Assembly: GCA_025363275.1 (NCBI GenBank) | Contig: JANYEE010000190.1 | Span: 1-53,001 of the forward strand | From: Burkholderiales bacterium | GTDB lineage: Bacteria; Pseudomonadota; Gammaproteobacteria; Burkholderiales; Burkholderiaceae_C | DNA: 53,001 bases | Reading direction: 5' to 3' | In this document: positions 8,466 to 21,500 of the stretch, in pieces | How the letters are laid out: each line of letters starts with the position of its first letter | Numbering within the stretch: the first letter of the stretch is position 1 | Program-made: the position numbers and the translations under genes | The notes under the pieces: generated by a model | Database searches by the model: none | Seen by the model: the letters and a program-made list of their open reading frames with translations, nothing else | What the model was told of the DNA's origin: nothing

Positions 8466-9949
8466 TGCTACCGCCCTCCGCCGATACCCCTGCGCTAGAT
8501 ACTGGTCTGGTCTGGAAGCATAGTTTTGCTGCCCTTGGCGAAGACTTCTTTGTGCCTTTGCAACCCACACCGCTGCCCGCCCCCTATTGGGTGGGCCGTA
8601 GCTCCGAAGTCGCTGAGCAGTTGGGCATTGGCGCATCTGCGCTGCAGTCCGATGACTGGCTGCAAGCCCTGAGTGGTAACCGTTCTTTAGCTGGGAGTAA
8701 GAGTCTGGCCAGTGTTTACAGCGGCCATCAGTTTGGCCAGTGGGCGGGTCAGTTAGGTGATGGTCGCGCCATCCTGCTGGGTGAAGCCAATGGGCTTGAG
8801 CTGCAGCTCAAAGGCGCAGGCCTGACTCCATTTTCCCGCATGGGCGATGGCCGCGCGGTTTTGCGCAGCAGCATCCGAGAGTTCTTGTGCAGTGAGGCCA
8901 TGCACGCGCTGCATGTTCCCACTACCCGCGCCCTATGCGTGACCGGGTCAGATGCGCCCGTGCGCCGCGAAACGCTGGAGACGTCGGCCGTGGTCACCCG
9001 CGTAGCGCCCAGCTTTATCCGCTTCGGCCACTTCGAGCATTTCAGCCACCACGGTCAGCCTGAGCAACTCAAGACCTTGGCAGACTATGTAATCGACCGG
9101 TTCTATCCAGATTGCCGCCAGGACACACGTTTTAACGGAAATCCTTATGCTGCGCTGTTGTTAAATGTGACCCAGCGCACGGCCGAAATGGTGGCCCTGT
9201 GGCAGTCTGTGGGTTTTTGCCACGGGGTTATGAACACCGACAACATGAGCATACTGGGGCTCACTATCGACTACGGACCGTTCCAGTTTCTGGACGCCTA
9301 TGACCCCGGACACGTCTGCAACCATTCGGACAACCAAGGTCGCTACGCGTTTTATAAACAACCCAACGTGGCGTACTGGAATTTGTTTTGCCTAGGCCAG
9401 GCCCTACTGCCGCTGATTGAAGAACAAGGGCTGGCGATTACCGCGTTGGAAACTTTCAAAGCGATATACCCCGAGGCCCTAGCCCACCGTATGGCCGCCA
9501 AGCTGGGTTTTGCCCGGCCGGATGCGCAAACCAACGCGCTCATTGAAACACTGCTTCCATTGATGGCTGCCGACAAGGTGGACATGTGCATTTTCTGGCG
9601 GCGCCTGAGCCACTGGGCCAAGGCGTGTGATTTGAAAGATCCACAAGTGCGTGACCTGTTTTTGAACCGAGAGGCGATCGGTGCTTGGTTGCTACAATAT
9701 TCAGAGCAGTCTGGGCAGGAAACACCTGGGCCAGACGCCAATTTGATGCTTAAAACGAACCCTAAGTTCGTTTTAAGGAACCATTTGGGCGAAATGGCCA
9801 TCCAAAGCGCCAAGTCCAAGGACTATTCGGTGTTGAATAATTTAATGATGGTTCTGCAAACGCCTTTTGACGAACATCCAGAATTCGATTCACTCGCCGA
9901 TTTCCCGCCAGACTGGGCCTCCCGCATTGAAATTAGCTGCAGCTCTTAA
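8465..9949 (+). CDS. selO: Protein adenylyltransferase SelO (YdiU/UPF0061)
   Basis: Pseudokinase-fold enzyme that transfers AMP from ATP to Ser, Thr or Tyr of target proteins and is linked to redox stress. The product is 494 aa from ATG 8465; a GTG at 8447 is an in-frame alternative. Recognisable family segments are [56 protein letters not shown] with the catalytic-loop Asp and Asn, and [14 protein letters not shown] with the metal-binding Asp. The C-terminus ends in Cys-Ser-Ser (bacterial SelO often carries a conserved C-terminal Cys, or Sec in animals). It is followed after 14 bp by msrB, a pairing that fits its role in oxidative stress. Confidence 0.95.
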   Translation: MLPPSADTPALDTGLVWKHSFAALGEDFFVPLQPTPLPAPYWVGRSSEVAEQLGIGASALQSDDWLQALSGNRSLAGSKSLASVYSGHQFGQWAGQLGDGRAILLGEANGLELQLKGAGLTPFSRMGDGRAVLRSSIREFLCSEAMHALHVPTTRALCVTGSDAPVRRETLETSAVVTRVAPSFIRFGHFEHFSHHGQPEQLKTLADYVIDRFYPDCRQDTRFNGNPYAALLLNVTQRTAEMVALWQSVGFCHGVMNTDNMSILGLTIDYGPFQFLDAYDPGHVCNHSDNQGRYAFYKQPNVAYWNLFCLGQALLPLIEEQGLAITALETFKAIYPEALAHRMAAKLGFARPDAQTNALIETLLPLMAADKVDMCIFWRRLSHWAKACDLKDPQVRDLFLNREAIGAWLLQYSEQSGQETPGPDANLMLKTNPKFVLRNHLGEMAIQSAKSKDYSVLNNLMMVLQTPFDEHPEFDSLADFPPDWASRIEISCSS

Positions 9950-9963
9950 CTACCTCACCCTTT

Positions 9964-10371
9964 ATGACATTCCCGATTGAAAAGACCGACGCACAGTGGA
10001 AAGCACTGCTGGCTGAAAAAGGCGCAGAGCCAGTTGCCTTTGAGGTCACCCGCCACGCCGCCACGGAGCGCCCCTTCACTGGCAAGTTTGAAACGCTTTG
10101 GGCAGACGGTAGCTACCACTGCATGTGCTGCGGGTCTAAATTATTTGCCTCTGATACCAAGTTTGACGCCCATTGCGGCTGGCCCAGCTTTTCTCTGGCC
10201 CTGCCCGGCGCAATCAAAGAGATTACGGACCACAGCCACGGCATGAAGCGCGTAGAGACGGTGTGTGCCCAATGCGGCGCGCATTTGGGCCACGTGTTTG
10301 AAGATGGCCCCACCGATACCGGCTTGCGCTACTGTATGAATTCGGCTTCGCTGGATTTCACCCCCGCATGA
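9964..10371 (+). CDS. msrB: Peptide-methionine (R)-S-oxide reductase MsrB
   Basis: Reduces methionine-R-sulfoxide in proteins. The 135-aa product carries both zinc-binding pairs, C53/C56 (CMCCGSKLF) and C101/C104 ([10 protein letters not shown]). It also has the substrate segment CGWPSF and the catalytic Cys124 in [11 protein letters not shown]; Cys71 is a candidate resolving residue. It starts 14 bp after selO and its TGA overlaps the yciB ATG (ATGA), so selO-msrB-yciB-bolA is probably one operon. Confidence 0.96.
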   Translation: MTFPIEKTDAQWKALLAEKGAEPVAFEVTRHAATERPFTGKFETLWADGSYHCMCCGSKLFASDTKFDAHCGWPSFSLALPGAIKEITDHSHGMKRVETVCAQCGAHLGHVFEDGPTDTGLRYCMNSASLDFTPA

Positions 10372-10949
10372 GAACCCTGCTCGATTTCATTCCTATCCTG
10401 CTGTTTTTTGCAGCCTACAAGCTGCATGCTTGGTTTGGCATCGGCAAGGATGAAGCGATTTTTTTTGCAACACCCGTTTTGATGGGTGCCACCGTAGTGC
10501 AAATGGCGATTATTTACGTGCTAGACCGAAAACTGACCGTCTTGCAAAAAGTGACCTTGGGCATGATTTTGGTTTTTGGGAGCATCACGCTGGCGCTCCA
10601 CGACAAGCGCTTCATCATGTGGAAGCCCACTGTGTTGTACGCGGGTATGGCGATCGGGCTATCCATTGCTGTTTGGGGTACTAAAACGAATTTCTTGAAG
10701 TCTATGTTGGGGAGCCAGTTGGACTTGCCCGATAGGATCTGGCACAAACTCAATGTGGCCTGGATTGGCTACACGGCCTTCATGTCCATCAGTAACGCTT
10801 ACGTCGCGATGTATTACAGCGAAGATGCCTGGGCCAATTTCAAAATTTGGGGCTATATTTTTCCGCTGACTTTTCTGATTGCGCAGGGCATCTACATCGC
10901 ACCACATTTGCGTGATGTAGAAAAAGTGGATGGAGGGCCTGCGGCATGA
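10368..10949 (+). CDS. yciB: Inner membrane septation protein A family (YciB/IspZ)
   Basis: Inner-membrane protein of the YciB family, connected with cell-envelope synthesis and division in enterobacteria. The 193-aa product has about five hydrophobic helices and the family opening [17 protein letters not shown]. Conserved patches are [19 protein letters not shown] and [20 protein letters not shown]. It overlaps msrB upstream and the bolA-family gene downstream by 4 bp each. Biochemical role is unknown. Confidence 0.93.
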   Translation: MRTLLDFIPILLFFAAYKLHAWFGIGKDEAIFFATPVLMGATVVQMAIIYVLDRKLTVLQKVTLGMILVFGSITLALHDKRFIMWKPTVLYAGMAIGLSIAVWGTKTNFLKSMLGSQLDLPDRIWHKLNVAWIGYTAFMSISNAYVAMYYSEDAWANFKIWGYIFPLTFLIAQGIYIAPHLRDVEKVDGGPAA

Positions 10950-11248
10950 CTATCGAGCCTTCCGTCAGCCAACTGGAGTCGCGCCTGCGCGAGCGCTTGC
11001 AGCCAACTCGCCTCGAGGTGATTGACGAGAGCTATCAGCACGCGGGTCATGTCGGTGCCAATAGCTCAGGATTTGGCACGCACTTTCGGGTGCGCATCGC
11101 TTCACCTTTGTTTACAAATCGTGGTCGGGTAGCCCGCCATCGCCTTGTGTATGATGCGCTCCAAGATTTCATTGACCAGGGGCTGCACGCACTGGCCATT
11201 GAGGCCGAAGAGACATCGCCCGCCACCCCGAGTGGCATTTCTGTGTAG
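10946..11248 (+). CDS. BolA-family protein
   Basis: Small (100 aa) BolA/IbaG-type protein, usually partnering a monothiol glutaredoxin in iron-sulfur cluster trafficking. Visible family features are the [22 protein letters not shown] opening (split at the middle), the GTHFRVRI strand and the invariant His in LHALAIEA, where related proteins have IHALSI. The start overlaps the yciB stop (ATGA). A parvulin gene follows after 30 bp. The glutaredoxin partner is not in this window. Confidence 0.93.
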   Translation: MTIEPSVSQLESRLRERLQPTRLEVIDESYQHAGHVGANSSGFGTHFRVRIASPLFTNRGRVARHRLVYDALQDFIDQGLHALAIEAEETSPATPSGISV

Positions 11249-11278
11249 TTCCTTGTTTGTTTTCCTGAAAGTACTCTG

Positions 11279-12061
11279 ATGAAGAAGCAATTTTTTTCCG
11301 CTTTGACGGTTGCCGCTTTAGTGGCTGGCGCACCCTTGGCTTTTGCCCAAAACGTGGCCATCGTCAATGGCAAAGCGGTACCTCAGTCCCGCGTGGATAC
11401 TTTGGTCCAGCAAGTGACTGCATCGGGCCGCCAAGTTACGCCTGAAATACAAGCGCAAATCAAGGACGAAGTGATCGCCCGCGAAGTTTTTATGCAAGAA
11501 GCGCAAGTGCGCGGCCTGGATGCGACGCCTGACTTCAAGGTGCAAATGGAATTGGCTCGCCAAACCATCCTGATTCGCTCTTTGTTTGCCGATTACCAGA
11601 AGAAGAACCCGATCTCCGATGACGAGATCAAGGCTGAGTACGACAAATTTGCTGCTGCCAACAGCGGTAGGGAATACCGTGCCCGCCATATCCTCGTGGA
11701 ACAGGAGGACAAGGCCCGCTCCATCATTGCCCAGCTGAAAAAGGGTGGCAAATTTGAAGATATCGCCAAGAAAGAATCCAAAGATCCAGGTTCTGGCAAA
11801 AACGGTGGTGATCTGGATTGGGCTAACCCCAGTAATTACGTGAAAGAGTTCTCGGAAGCCCTCGTTGGCCTGCAAAAAGGCAAGATGACAGAGACCCCCG
11901 TGAAGACCCAATTCGGTTACCACATCATCCGTTTGGATGACATCCGTGATGCCAAGCTGCCTAAATTCGAAGAAGTTAAGCCGCAAGTGGCCCAGCAGAT
12001 GCAGCAACAGCGCATGGCCAAGTTCCAGGAAGAACTGCGCGCCAAGGCGAAGGTCGAATAA
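11279..12061 (+). CDS. Periplasmic parvulin-type peptidyl-prolyl cis-trans isomerase
   Basis: Protein-folding factor with an N-terminal signal peptide (MKKQ, hydrophobic core, AFAQ; cleavage near residue 23). A SurA-N-like helical region covers residues 25-120 and one PpiC rotamase domain covers about 128-225 (REYRARHILVEQ, GGDLDWANPSNYVKEFSEAL, TQFGYHIIRLDD). Length 260 aa fits the single-domain SurA-like parvulins of Burkholderiales. It lies 30 bp after the bolA-family gene and is followed by a strong terminator, so it closes the selO operon or has its own promoter in the short gap. Confidence 0.93.
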   Translation: MKKQFFSALTVAALVAGAPLAFAQNVAIVNGKAVPQSRVDTLVQQVTASGRQVTPEIQAQIKDEVIAREVFMQEAQVRGLDATPDFKVQMELARQTILIRSLFADYQKKNPISDDEIKAEYDKFAAANSGREYRARHILVEQEDKARSIIAQLKKGGKFEDIAKKESKDPGSGKNGGDLDWANPSNYVKEFSEALVGLQKGKMTETPVKTQFGYHIIRLDDIRDAKLPKFEEVKPQVAQQMQQQRMAKFQEELRAKAKVE

Positions 12062-12080
12062 GTCGGGTTTACCAACTGTC

Positions 12081-12110
12081 AAAAAACGCGGCGCAAGCCG
12101 CGTTTTTTTT
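12081..12110 (+). terminator. Intrinsic terminator after the parvulin gene
   Basis: AACGCGGC, a GCAA tetraloop and GCCGCGTT form an 8-bp GC-rich stem, extendable by A-T pairs and followed by eight T. It lies 20 bp beyond the parvulin stop codon. The A-run on the left would let it work in both directions. Confidence 0.9.
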
Positions 12111-12170
12111 CGCCTTCCATTTCCGCCAGAATAAGATGAAGCTGTTGCAGTCCCTCACAGCGTTTAGACA

Positions 12171-12641
12171 TTGAACCCTCATCAGAACCCCATCACTGTA
12201 CGTCAGGCCCATGTACAAGACGCGGATACCGTCGGCCCCCTCTTTGATGCCTACCGCCAGTTTTACGGACGAGCTGCGGACGCTGCATTGGCTACCGAAT
12301 TCATTCGCGCCCGATTGAGCCACGGTGAGTCCATCGTCTTTCTGGCCTGCTCGGTAGATGGCCAGGGCGTAGGCTTTTGCCAGCTGTACCCCAGCTTTTG
12401 TTCAGTCATGGCGCAGCGCGTTGGTGTGCTCCATGACCTAGTCGTATCGCCTGCGTTGCGCCAGGGTGGCACTGGTCGAGCGTTGATGCGAGCTGCAGAG
12501 CACTACGCCCAAACTATGGGTTGGGCCCGTATGGACTTGACCACCGCCAAAGCCAACACCCAGGCGCAAGCGCTTTGTGCGTCGCAGGGCTGGGCGCGGG
12601 ATGAGGTTTTCTACGCGTACAACAAGGTAACGGATCGCTAA
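12171..12641 (+). CDS. GNAT-family N-acetyltransferase
   Basis: Acetyl-CoA-dependent acetyltransferase, 156 aa. The acetyl-CoA-binding motif A is LVVSPALRQGGTGRALM (R-Q-G-G-T-G) near residues 96-112, and motif B follows with DLTTAKANTQAQALCASQGW. The only plausible start is TTG at 12171, as no ATG or GTG lies before the conserved VRQAHVQDADTVGPLFDAYRQFY region. The substrate is unknown. It converges with the nitroreductase gene. Confidence 0.85.
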   Translation: MNPHQNPITVRQAHVQDADTVGPLFDAYRQFYGRAADAALATEFIRARLSHGESIVFLACSVDGQGVGFCQLYPSFCSVMAQRVGVLHDLVVSPALRQGGTGRALMRAAEHYAQTMGWARMDLTTAKANTQAQALCASQGWARDEVFYAYNKVTDR

Positions 12642-12669
12642 GACCGCTCCCTGTTATTACCGCTGTGGT

Positions 12670-13308
12670 TCAATTCACTTCGGTAACAAAGTCTTCGCGA
12701 GCCCGGCGCACTTTTTGCAAGTTCACCAACCAGTCACCTTCATCCGCACGGTAGCCCAGCGGCATGATGGCCACACTGCGCAGGCCGCGTGCTTTCAGGC
12801 CCAAGATTTCGTCCAGTGCTTGGGGATCAAAACCTTCCATGGGCGTACTGTCCACCTGCTCTTCGGCGGCGGCAATCAGCGCGGTACCCAGACCAATGTA
12901 GGCCTGGCGTGCTGCGTGGTTAAAGTTCACTTCTGCGTCTCGCTGCGGGTAGGTGGAAAGCAGCATCTTGCGGTAGTTTTCCCATCCTTCGTTCGTCGTG
13001 CCACGTTGCGCGTTGACCAGATCGAACATCATGTTGATGCGTTCAGCGGTGTAGTTATCCCACGCGGCAAATACCAGCAAATGGGAGCCATCGGTGATCT
13101 GAGCCTGGTTCCACGCGATGGGCTGGATCTTGGCGCGCACGTCTGGGTTGGTTACCACAATGACCTCGTAGGGTTGCAGGCCGCTAGAGCTAGCTGCCAG
13201 GCGAGTTGCCTCCAGAATACGGTCCACTTTCTCTTGTGGCACTGCTTTGGTCGGATTGAATTTCTTGGCGGCATAGCGCCACTCCAGCTTCTGGATCAGT
13301 TCAGACAT
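12670..13308 (-). CDS. NAD(P)H-dependent nitroreductase, NfsB-like
   Basis: FMN-dependent oxidoreductase of the nitroreductase superfamily, 212 aa. The FMN-contact opening is RYAAKKFNPTKAVP, followed by RLAASSSGLQPYEVIVV near residue 38. The C-terminal half has YIGLGTALIAAAEEQVDSTPMEGFDPQAL and IMPLGYRADEGDW, as in the NfsB/YdgI group. Likely a cytoplasmic quinone or nitro-compound reductase; the natural substrate is not predictable. It stands alone and converges with the GNAT gene. Confidence 0.9.
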   Translation of the reverse strand: MSELIQKLEWRYAAKKFNPTKAVPQEKVDRILEATRLAASSSGLQPYEVIVVTNPDVRAKIQPIAWNQAQITDGSHLLVFAAWDNYTAERINMMFDLVNAQRGTTNEGWENYRKMLLSTYPQRDAEVNFNHAARQAYIGLGTALIAAAEEQVDSTPMEGFDPQALDEILGLKARGLRSVAIMPLGYRADEGDWLVNLQKVRRAREDFVTEVN

Positions 13309-13429
13309 GGGTTTCTTTCGGTTGAATACGCGTGCTGCTGGGCGGCACTACCGACATGGCATTGGGACCACAGCACGCCTGACACGTTGGGACTGTCGTA
13401 ACACTTTCAAGGGTAAACCCGAATAATAT

Positions 13430-15117
<1,688 letters not shown>

Positions 15118-15177
15118 GGTAATTCCTCGTAATGAAAACGCCGATTTTTTACGGTACGCGGCCAGCTTGGTTGAACA

Positions 15178-16791
15178 CTATTCCCACTCGATTGTTGCCG
15201 GTGGCTTGCTAGATACGTCATAGGTCACGCGGTTGATACCGCGCACTTCGTTGATGATGCGACCTGACACTTTCTTCAACAGCGCATAGGGCAATTCAGC
15301 CCAGTCTGCGGTCATGAAGTCGCTGGTCTGCACAGCGCGCAGAGCCACTACGTAGTCGTAGGTGCGGCCATCGCCCATCACGCCCACACTTTTCACCGGC
15401 AAGAACACCGTAAATGCCTGGCTGGTAAGTTGGTACCAGGTTTTGCCCGTCGCTTCATCTTTGAAGTTGCGCAGTTCTTCGATGAAGATGGCATCTGCTC
15501 GGCGCAACAGGTCGGCATATTCTTTCTTCACCTCACCCAGTATGCGTACTCCCAAACCAGGGCCTGGAAACGGGTGGCGGTACACCATGTCATGCGGGAG
15601 GCCTAAGGCCACGCCCAGTTCGCGTACTTCGTCTTTGAACAATTCGCGAAGGGGCTCCAATAGTTTCAAGCCTAGTTGCTCGGGCAAGCCACCTACGTTG
15701 TGGTGGCTTTTGATCGTGACGGCTTTCTTGTTACCTGCACCACCGGACTCAATCACATCGGGGTAAATGGTGCCTTGGGCCAACCATTTGGCTCCCTTGG
15801 CGCCCTCGCCTTTGAGCTTCGCAGCCTCTTTTTTGAACACGGTGACGAACTCACCACCAATGATCTTTCGCTTGGCCTCCGGGTCGCTGACGCCCTGGAG
15901 CTTGCCAAGAAACAAATCTGACGCGTCGGCACGAATCACTTTGGCGTGCAGCTTGCCAACAAACATCTCCATCACCATATCGCCTTCGTTCAGGCGCAAC
16001 AGGCCGTGGTCTACGAAGACGCAGGTAAGCTGGTCGCCAATTGCGCGGTGAATCAAAGCCGCTGCGACCGATGAGTCGACACCGCCAGACAGGCCCAATA
16101 TGACCTCTTCATCACCCACCTGTTCGCGAATACGCGCAACCGCTTCGCTGATGTAGTCGCCCATGATCCAGTCCGGACGGGTGCCGCAAATGCCCAACAC
16201 AAAGCGGTTCAGCAGGGCTTGGCCCTGCACGGTATGGGTCACCTCGGGGTGAAACTGCACTGCGTAAAATTTGCGCGCCTCATCAGCCATACCGGCGATG
16301 GGGCAACTGTCGGTGCTGGCCATCAGCTTGAAGCCAGGCGGCAACTCGGTCACTTTGTCACCATGGCTCATCCACACATGGAGCATGCCCGCGCCTTCGG
16401 GCGTGGTGTAGTCGGCAATGTCGTTGAGCAATGCCGTGTGGCCCCGGGCACGTACGGTTGCAGAACCAAATTCCCGGGTGCGGCCGGTTTCTACCTTGCC
16501 ACCCAACTGCTGCGCCATGGTTTGCATGCCATAGCATATGCCCAACACGGGCACGCCCAGCTCGAACACGGCTGCGGGCGCACGGTCGGTGGTGTCCTCG
16601 GTCACGCTGGCGTGACTGCCCGACAAGATGATGCCCTTCAGGCTGCCGTCGGCCGCGTACGCGCGAATCCACTCGTCTCCCACATCGCAGGGGTGCACTT
16701 CACAAAATACATGGGCTTCGCGCACCCGGCGGGCAATGAGTTGGGTGACCTGGGAGCCGAAGTCAAGAATCAGGATGCGTTCGTGTTTCAT
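15178..16791 (-). CDS. guaA: GMP synthase (glutamine-hydrolysing)
   Basis: Converts XMP to GMP using glutamine and ATP. The 537-aa product has the class I glutamine amidotransferase domain first, with nucleophile Cys in LGICYGMQ and the His-Glu pair in VQFHPEV. The ATP pyrophosphatase domain follows (PP-loop [17 protein letters not shown] near residue 225), then the dimerisation domain ending in [17 protein letters not shown]. The start overlaps the stop of the MFS gene by 4 bp (ATGA), so guaB, the transporter and guaA form one operon. Confidence 0.98.
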   Translation of the reverse strand: MKHERILILDFGSQVTQLIARRVREAHVFCEVHPCDVGDEWIRAYAADGSLKGIILSGSHASVTEDTTDRAPAAVFELGVPVLGICYGMQTMAQQLGGKVETGRTREFGSATVRARGHTALLNDIADYTTPEGAGMLHVWMSHGDKVTELPPGFKLMASTDSCPIAGMADEARKFYAVQFHPEVTHTVQGQALLNRFVLGICGTRPDWIMGDYISEAVARIREQVGDEEVILGLSGGVDSSVAAALIHRAIGDQLTCVFVDHGLLRLNEGDMVMEMFVGKLHAKVIRADASDLFLGKLQGVSDPEAKRKIIGGEFVTVFKKEAAKLKGEGAKGAKWLAQGTIYPDVIESGGAGNKKAVTIKSHHNVGGLPEQLGLKLLEPLRELFKDEVRELGVALGLPHDMVYRHPFPGPGLGVRILGEVKKEYADLLRRADAIFIEELRNFKDEATGKTWYQLTSQAFTVFLPVKSVGVMGDGRTYDYVVALRAVQTSDFMTADWAELPYALLKKVSGRIINEVRGINRVTYDVSSKPPATIEWE

Positions 16792-18044
16792 GGAGTGGAT
16801 ACCGCAGTGGAATTAGCCGCCAGGCGGCGTTGACGTTGGAAATGAAGAACGGCCAGGCCAAAAGCCAGCAGTTGAATGAGGCCACCCACAAAGAACGGCA
16901 GGCCCAGCCGGATATCACCGCGCGGAGCGCTGGACACGATGGCCAACAAGCCAGCACCCAAGACGGGGGCAAGCACCGCCATCATGCTGTTGAGAGAGGA
17001 CACCGCGCCAAGGGTTCGACCCTGGATATTGGCGCCTGCAGCACCCGACACCATGCTCTGCAGTAGCGAACCCGTGGCCGCCGCGGGCATATTCAGCATA
17101 ATGACCACGAACAACATCCAGCTTGCGGGTACCAAACCATAAGCAAAGTAAGCCAGCGCAGAGGTCAATAAGCCCATCAATGCCAACCGCTGGGCCGAGA
17201 TGCGCTTGAGAATGTGTTTGAGCAGCAACCCCTGCATCAGCACATTGACGATGCCCACCATCATCAGCGACCAACCGGTTTCGTGTGGGCCCCAGCCAAA
17301 CTTGAACGTGGTGTACAGCACCCAGGTGGAATGCAGCATGAACTGGGACAAGGTGCTCAGTGCGATGACCGCTACCAGCGCGCCCACGCCCCTAAGATTT
17401 ATTAAACCCATAAGAGAGGCCACTGGATTGGCTTTGCGCCAGTCAAACGGCGTTCTGCGTTCTTTGGGCAGGCTCTCAGGCAGTACAAAGTAGCCGTAAA
17501 TCCAGTTCAGCACGGCCAGCGAACCTGATGCGATGAACGGCAGACGCAGGTCGATATCACCCAAGATGCCACCCAAAGCGGGACCGAAGATAAAGCCCAA
17601 ACCCATCATGGCACCCAGCAGGCCGAAGCGCCGGGCCCGGTCATCTGGCTCCGTGATGTCGGCCACATAGGCATTGGCCACTGAAATATTGGCTTGCATG
17701 CCCCCGCCCACCAGGCGTACCGCAACCAGCATCCACAGGCTGGTTGCCGCTGCGGTCATGAAAAAGTTAAAGGCTAAGCCGCAAAACCCGATCAACAGGA
17801 CCGGACGGCGACCAAAACGATCGGACAAAGCCCCGAGGATGGGAGAACCAAAGAAATTGGCGATGCCGAATGCGAACGAGACGGCACCGAACCAAAACGC
17901 CTGCTCGGCGTGGGACTGGGTGAACTGCCCCACCAAATGGGGCAGGACCGGGATCATCAGGCCGATCGAAATCATATCGATCAGCACCGCTACCATGATG
18001 AACCGCATAGCGGCCGAGCGCCCTGCGCCCGGCGCCATCGCCAT
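16788..18044 (-). CDS. MFS transporter of the TetA/MdtG type, inside guaBA
   Basis: Twelve-helix major facilitator, 418 aa from ATG 18044. The cytoplasmic loop 2-3 motif is [16 protein letters not shown], and motif C-like segment [16 protein letters not shown] is present near residue 145, as in drug:H+ antiporters of the 12-TM class. It starts 1 bp after the guaB stop and overlaps guaA by 4 bp, so it is translationally embedded in the purine operon. This suggests export or import of a purine, nucleoside or analogue, but the sequence resembles drug exporters and no substrate can be read. Confidence 0.92.
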   Translation of the reverse strand: MAMAPGAGRSAAMRFIMVAVLIDMISIGLMIPVLPHLVGQFTQSHAEQAFWFGAVSFAFGIANFFGSPILGALSDRFGRRPVLLIGFCGLAFNFFMTAAATSLWMLVAVRLVGGGMQANISVANAYVADITEPDDRARRFGLLGAMMGLGFIFGPALGGILGDIDLRLPFIASGSLAVLNWIYGYFVLPESLPKERRTPFDWRKANPVASLMGLINLRGVGALVAVIALSTLSQFMLHSTWVLYTTFKFGWGPHETGWSLMMVGIVNVLMQGLLLKHILKRISAQRLALMGLLTSALAYFAYGLVPASWMLFVVIMLNMPAAATGSLLQSMVSGAAGANIQGRTLGAVSSLNSMMAVLAPVLGAGLLAIVSSAPRGDIRLGLPFFVGGLIQLLAFGLAVLHFQRQRRLAANSTAVSTP

Positions 18045-18045
18045 G

Positions 18046-20108
<2,063 letters not shown>

Positions 20109-20109
20109 G

Positions 20110-20445
20110 CTAGTAGCCAGCCTTGCCGCCAGCCCGGCGGGTCTTGAACAGACCCGCTTTTTTTGCGCCCTGGTGGGCAAATCGCTCCCGTCTGGCGACC
20201 TTTGGGTCCACTTGTAATGGGCGAACCAGCTCTAAACGGTCGTTTGGACGCAGCAATTGCGTACCAAGAGTCTTACGCCCCCAAATTGCCAATTCCAGTC
20301 CCTGTAGTTGCGCTTCAGTGAAGGTGCCGAGGAGTCCGCTCGCAAGCAAGGCCTGCCTGGCGGTTGCGCCCTCCTCCACGATTAACTGTAATTCTTGGGT
20401 GGTTCTTGGCATCAAAGACATCACCAGTGTCACGCTGAAGACCAT
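20110..20445 (-). CDS. rnfH: RnfH family ubiquitin-like protein
   Basis: Small beta-grasp protein of the RnfH/UPF0125 family, 111 aa. It has VTLVMSLMPRTTQELQLIV strands, the TARQALLASGLL helix, LELAIWGRKTLGTQLLRPNDRLELVRPL, and a basic tail. The start codon directly follows the ratA stop with no gap. The family usually sits beside ratA and smpB, as here; function is unresolved. Its last 15 or so codons double as the terminator of the convergent DUF4124 gene, which fixes the sequence KKAGLFKTRR. Confidence 0.88.
   Translation of the reverse strand: MVFSVTLVMSLMPRTTQELQLIVEEGATARQALLASGLLGTFTEAQLQGLELAIWGRKTLGTQLLRPNDRLELVRPLQVDPKVARRERFAHQGAKKAGLFKTRRAGGKAGY
20137..20164 (+). terminator. Intrinsic terminator of the DUF4124 gene, inside rnfH
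   Basis: GCGGGTCT (20137-20144), a TGAAC loop and AGACCCGC (20150-20157) form a perfect 8-bp stem followed by seven T. It lies 28 bp after the DUF4124 stop and wholly inside the 3' coding end of rnfH on the other strand. Confidence 0.88.
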
Positions 20446-20889
20446 TTAAGCCCCATACACCTGTTGCGCGCGCTTGACGAATGCATCGACCAAGCTGCTG
20501 GCGATCTTGTCGAACACCGGTCCAACTAGTTTGCCTAAGGTCGCGTTATCAAAACCATAGGTCAATGTCAGCTCGACCCGGCAAGCTCGCTGGGAGCCAT
20601 CGCCCACCGGCAAAAATTTCCACTCGCCGTGCAGTTTGGAAAATGGCCCATTGACCAGCTCAATATCCACCTGGCTGGGGGCGTTGTGTACGTTGCGGGT
20701 GGTGAAGGTCTGGCGAATTCCGCTGAACGAAATACCGATCTCCGCCAGCATGCCGTTGTCGGTGCGCTCTAAAACTTTGGCGTGGTCACACCAGGGAAGA
20801 AAGGCATGGTACTGATCCACATCCGTCACCAACACATACATTTCTTGGGGGCTGTACCAGATTAAAACGGACTTGTGAACGGTTTTCAT
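20446..20889 (-). CDS. ratA: RatA/COQ10-like SRPBCC domain protein
   Basis: A 147-aa START-like (polyketide cyclase/COQ10) protein: KSVLIWYSPQEMYVLVTDVDQYHAFLPWC opening (two parts), then VELTLTYGFDNATLGKLVGPVFDKIASSLVDAFVKRA at the C-terminus. Homologues have been described as ubiquinone-binding proteins and, in E. coli, as RatA, reported to block ribosome subunit association. It is divergent from smpB with 80 bp between starts and directly abuts rnfH, the standard proteobacterial arrangement. A TACAAT -10 candidate lies upstream. Confidence 0.92.
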   Translation of the reverse strand: MKTVHKSVLIWYSPQEMYVLVTDVDQYHAFLPWCDHAKVLERTDNGMLAEIGISFSGIRQTFTTRNVHNAPSQVDIELVNGPFSKLHGEWKFLPVGDGSQRACRVELTLTYGFDNATLGKLVGPVFDKIASSLVDAFVKRAQQVYGA

Positions 20890-20969
20890 AGAATGGGGGT
20901 CTGCGCGGGATTGTAGACAAGCCCAAGAGCACTACTTTCATTCCCGTCTGTCACCCCCACTTGAGTTCC

Positions 20970-21443
20970 ATGGCCAAAAAACCTGCTATCAACACCCGCA
21001 TTGCCGACAACAAGAAGGCCGCATTCAATTATTTCTTCGAAGAGCGCTTTGAAGCCGGCCTGGTATTGGAAGGCTGGGAGGTGAAATCATTGCGCGAAGG
21101 CAAGGTTCAGCTCACCGATGGGTATGTGGTGATTCGCGGTGGCGAGTTGTTCATCATTGGTTTGCAGATCAATCCGCTGCATACGGCGTCAAGCCATGTG
21201 AATCCTGACAATGTGCGCACCAAGAAGCTGCTGATGCACAAGGAGCAGATCTTGCGGCTGATTGCCAAGGTGGAGCAGAAAGGCTACACGCTGGTGCCGA
21301 TCAATTTGCATTGGAAAGAAGGCAAAGTGAAGTGCGAAATTGCGCTGGCCAAGGGCAAGGCGGAGCACGACAAGCGCGACACGGTGAAGGAGCGAGAGGG
21401 CAAACGCGAAGTCGAGCGGGCTATGAAGGTGCACCGCAGTTAG
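20970..21443 (+). CDS. smpB: SsrA-binding protein SmpB
   Basis: Binds tmRNA and brings it to stalled ribosomes in trans-translation. The 157-aa product from ATG 20970 has the OB-fold segments [40 protein letters not shown] and the basic C-terminal tail [17 protein letters not shown] that becomes helical in the ribosome. The TTG at 20961 is in frame but ATG gives the normal MAKKP opening. Divergent from ratA-rnfH. Confidence 0.97.
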   Translation: MAKKPAINTRIADNKKAAFNYFFEERFEAGLVLEGWEVKSLREGKVQLTDGYVVIRGGELFIIGLQINPLHTASSHVNPDNVRTKKLLMHKEQILRLIAKVEQKGYTLVPINLHWKEGKVKCEIALAKGKAEHDKRDTVKEREGKREVERAMKVHRS

Positions 21444-21500
21444 TTTTTTGTTCTTGCGCCCCCGCTCAGGCCTGCTGAGTGGGTTAACTCCCTCTTATTT

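Noticed and set aside
21460-21490. CCCGCTCAG/CTGAGTGGG stem between smpB and the hydrolase gene
   Set aside because: It could be a weak bidirectional terminator, but neither strand has a T-tract after the stem.
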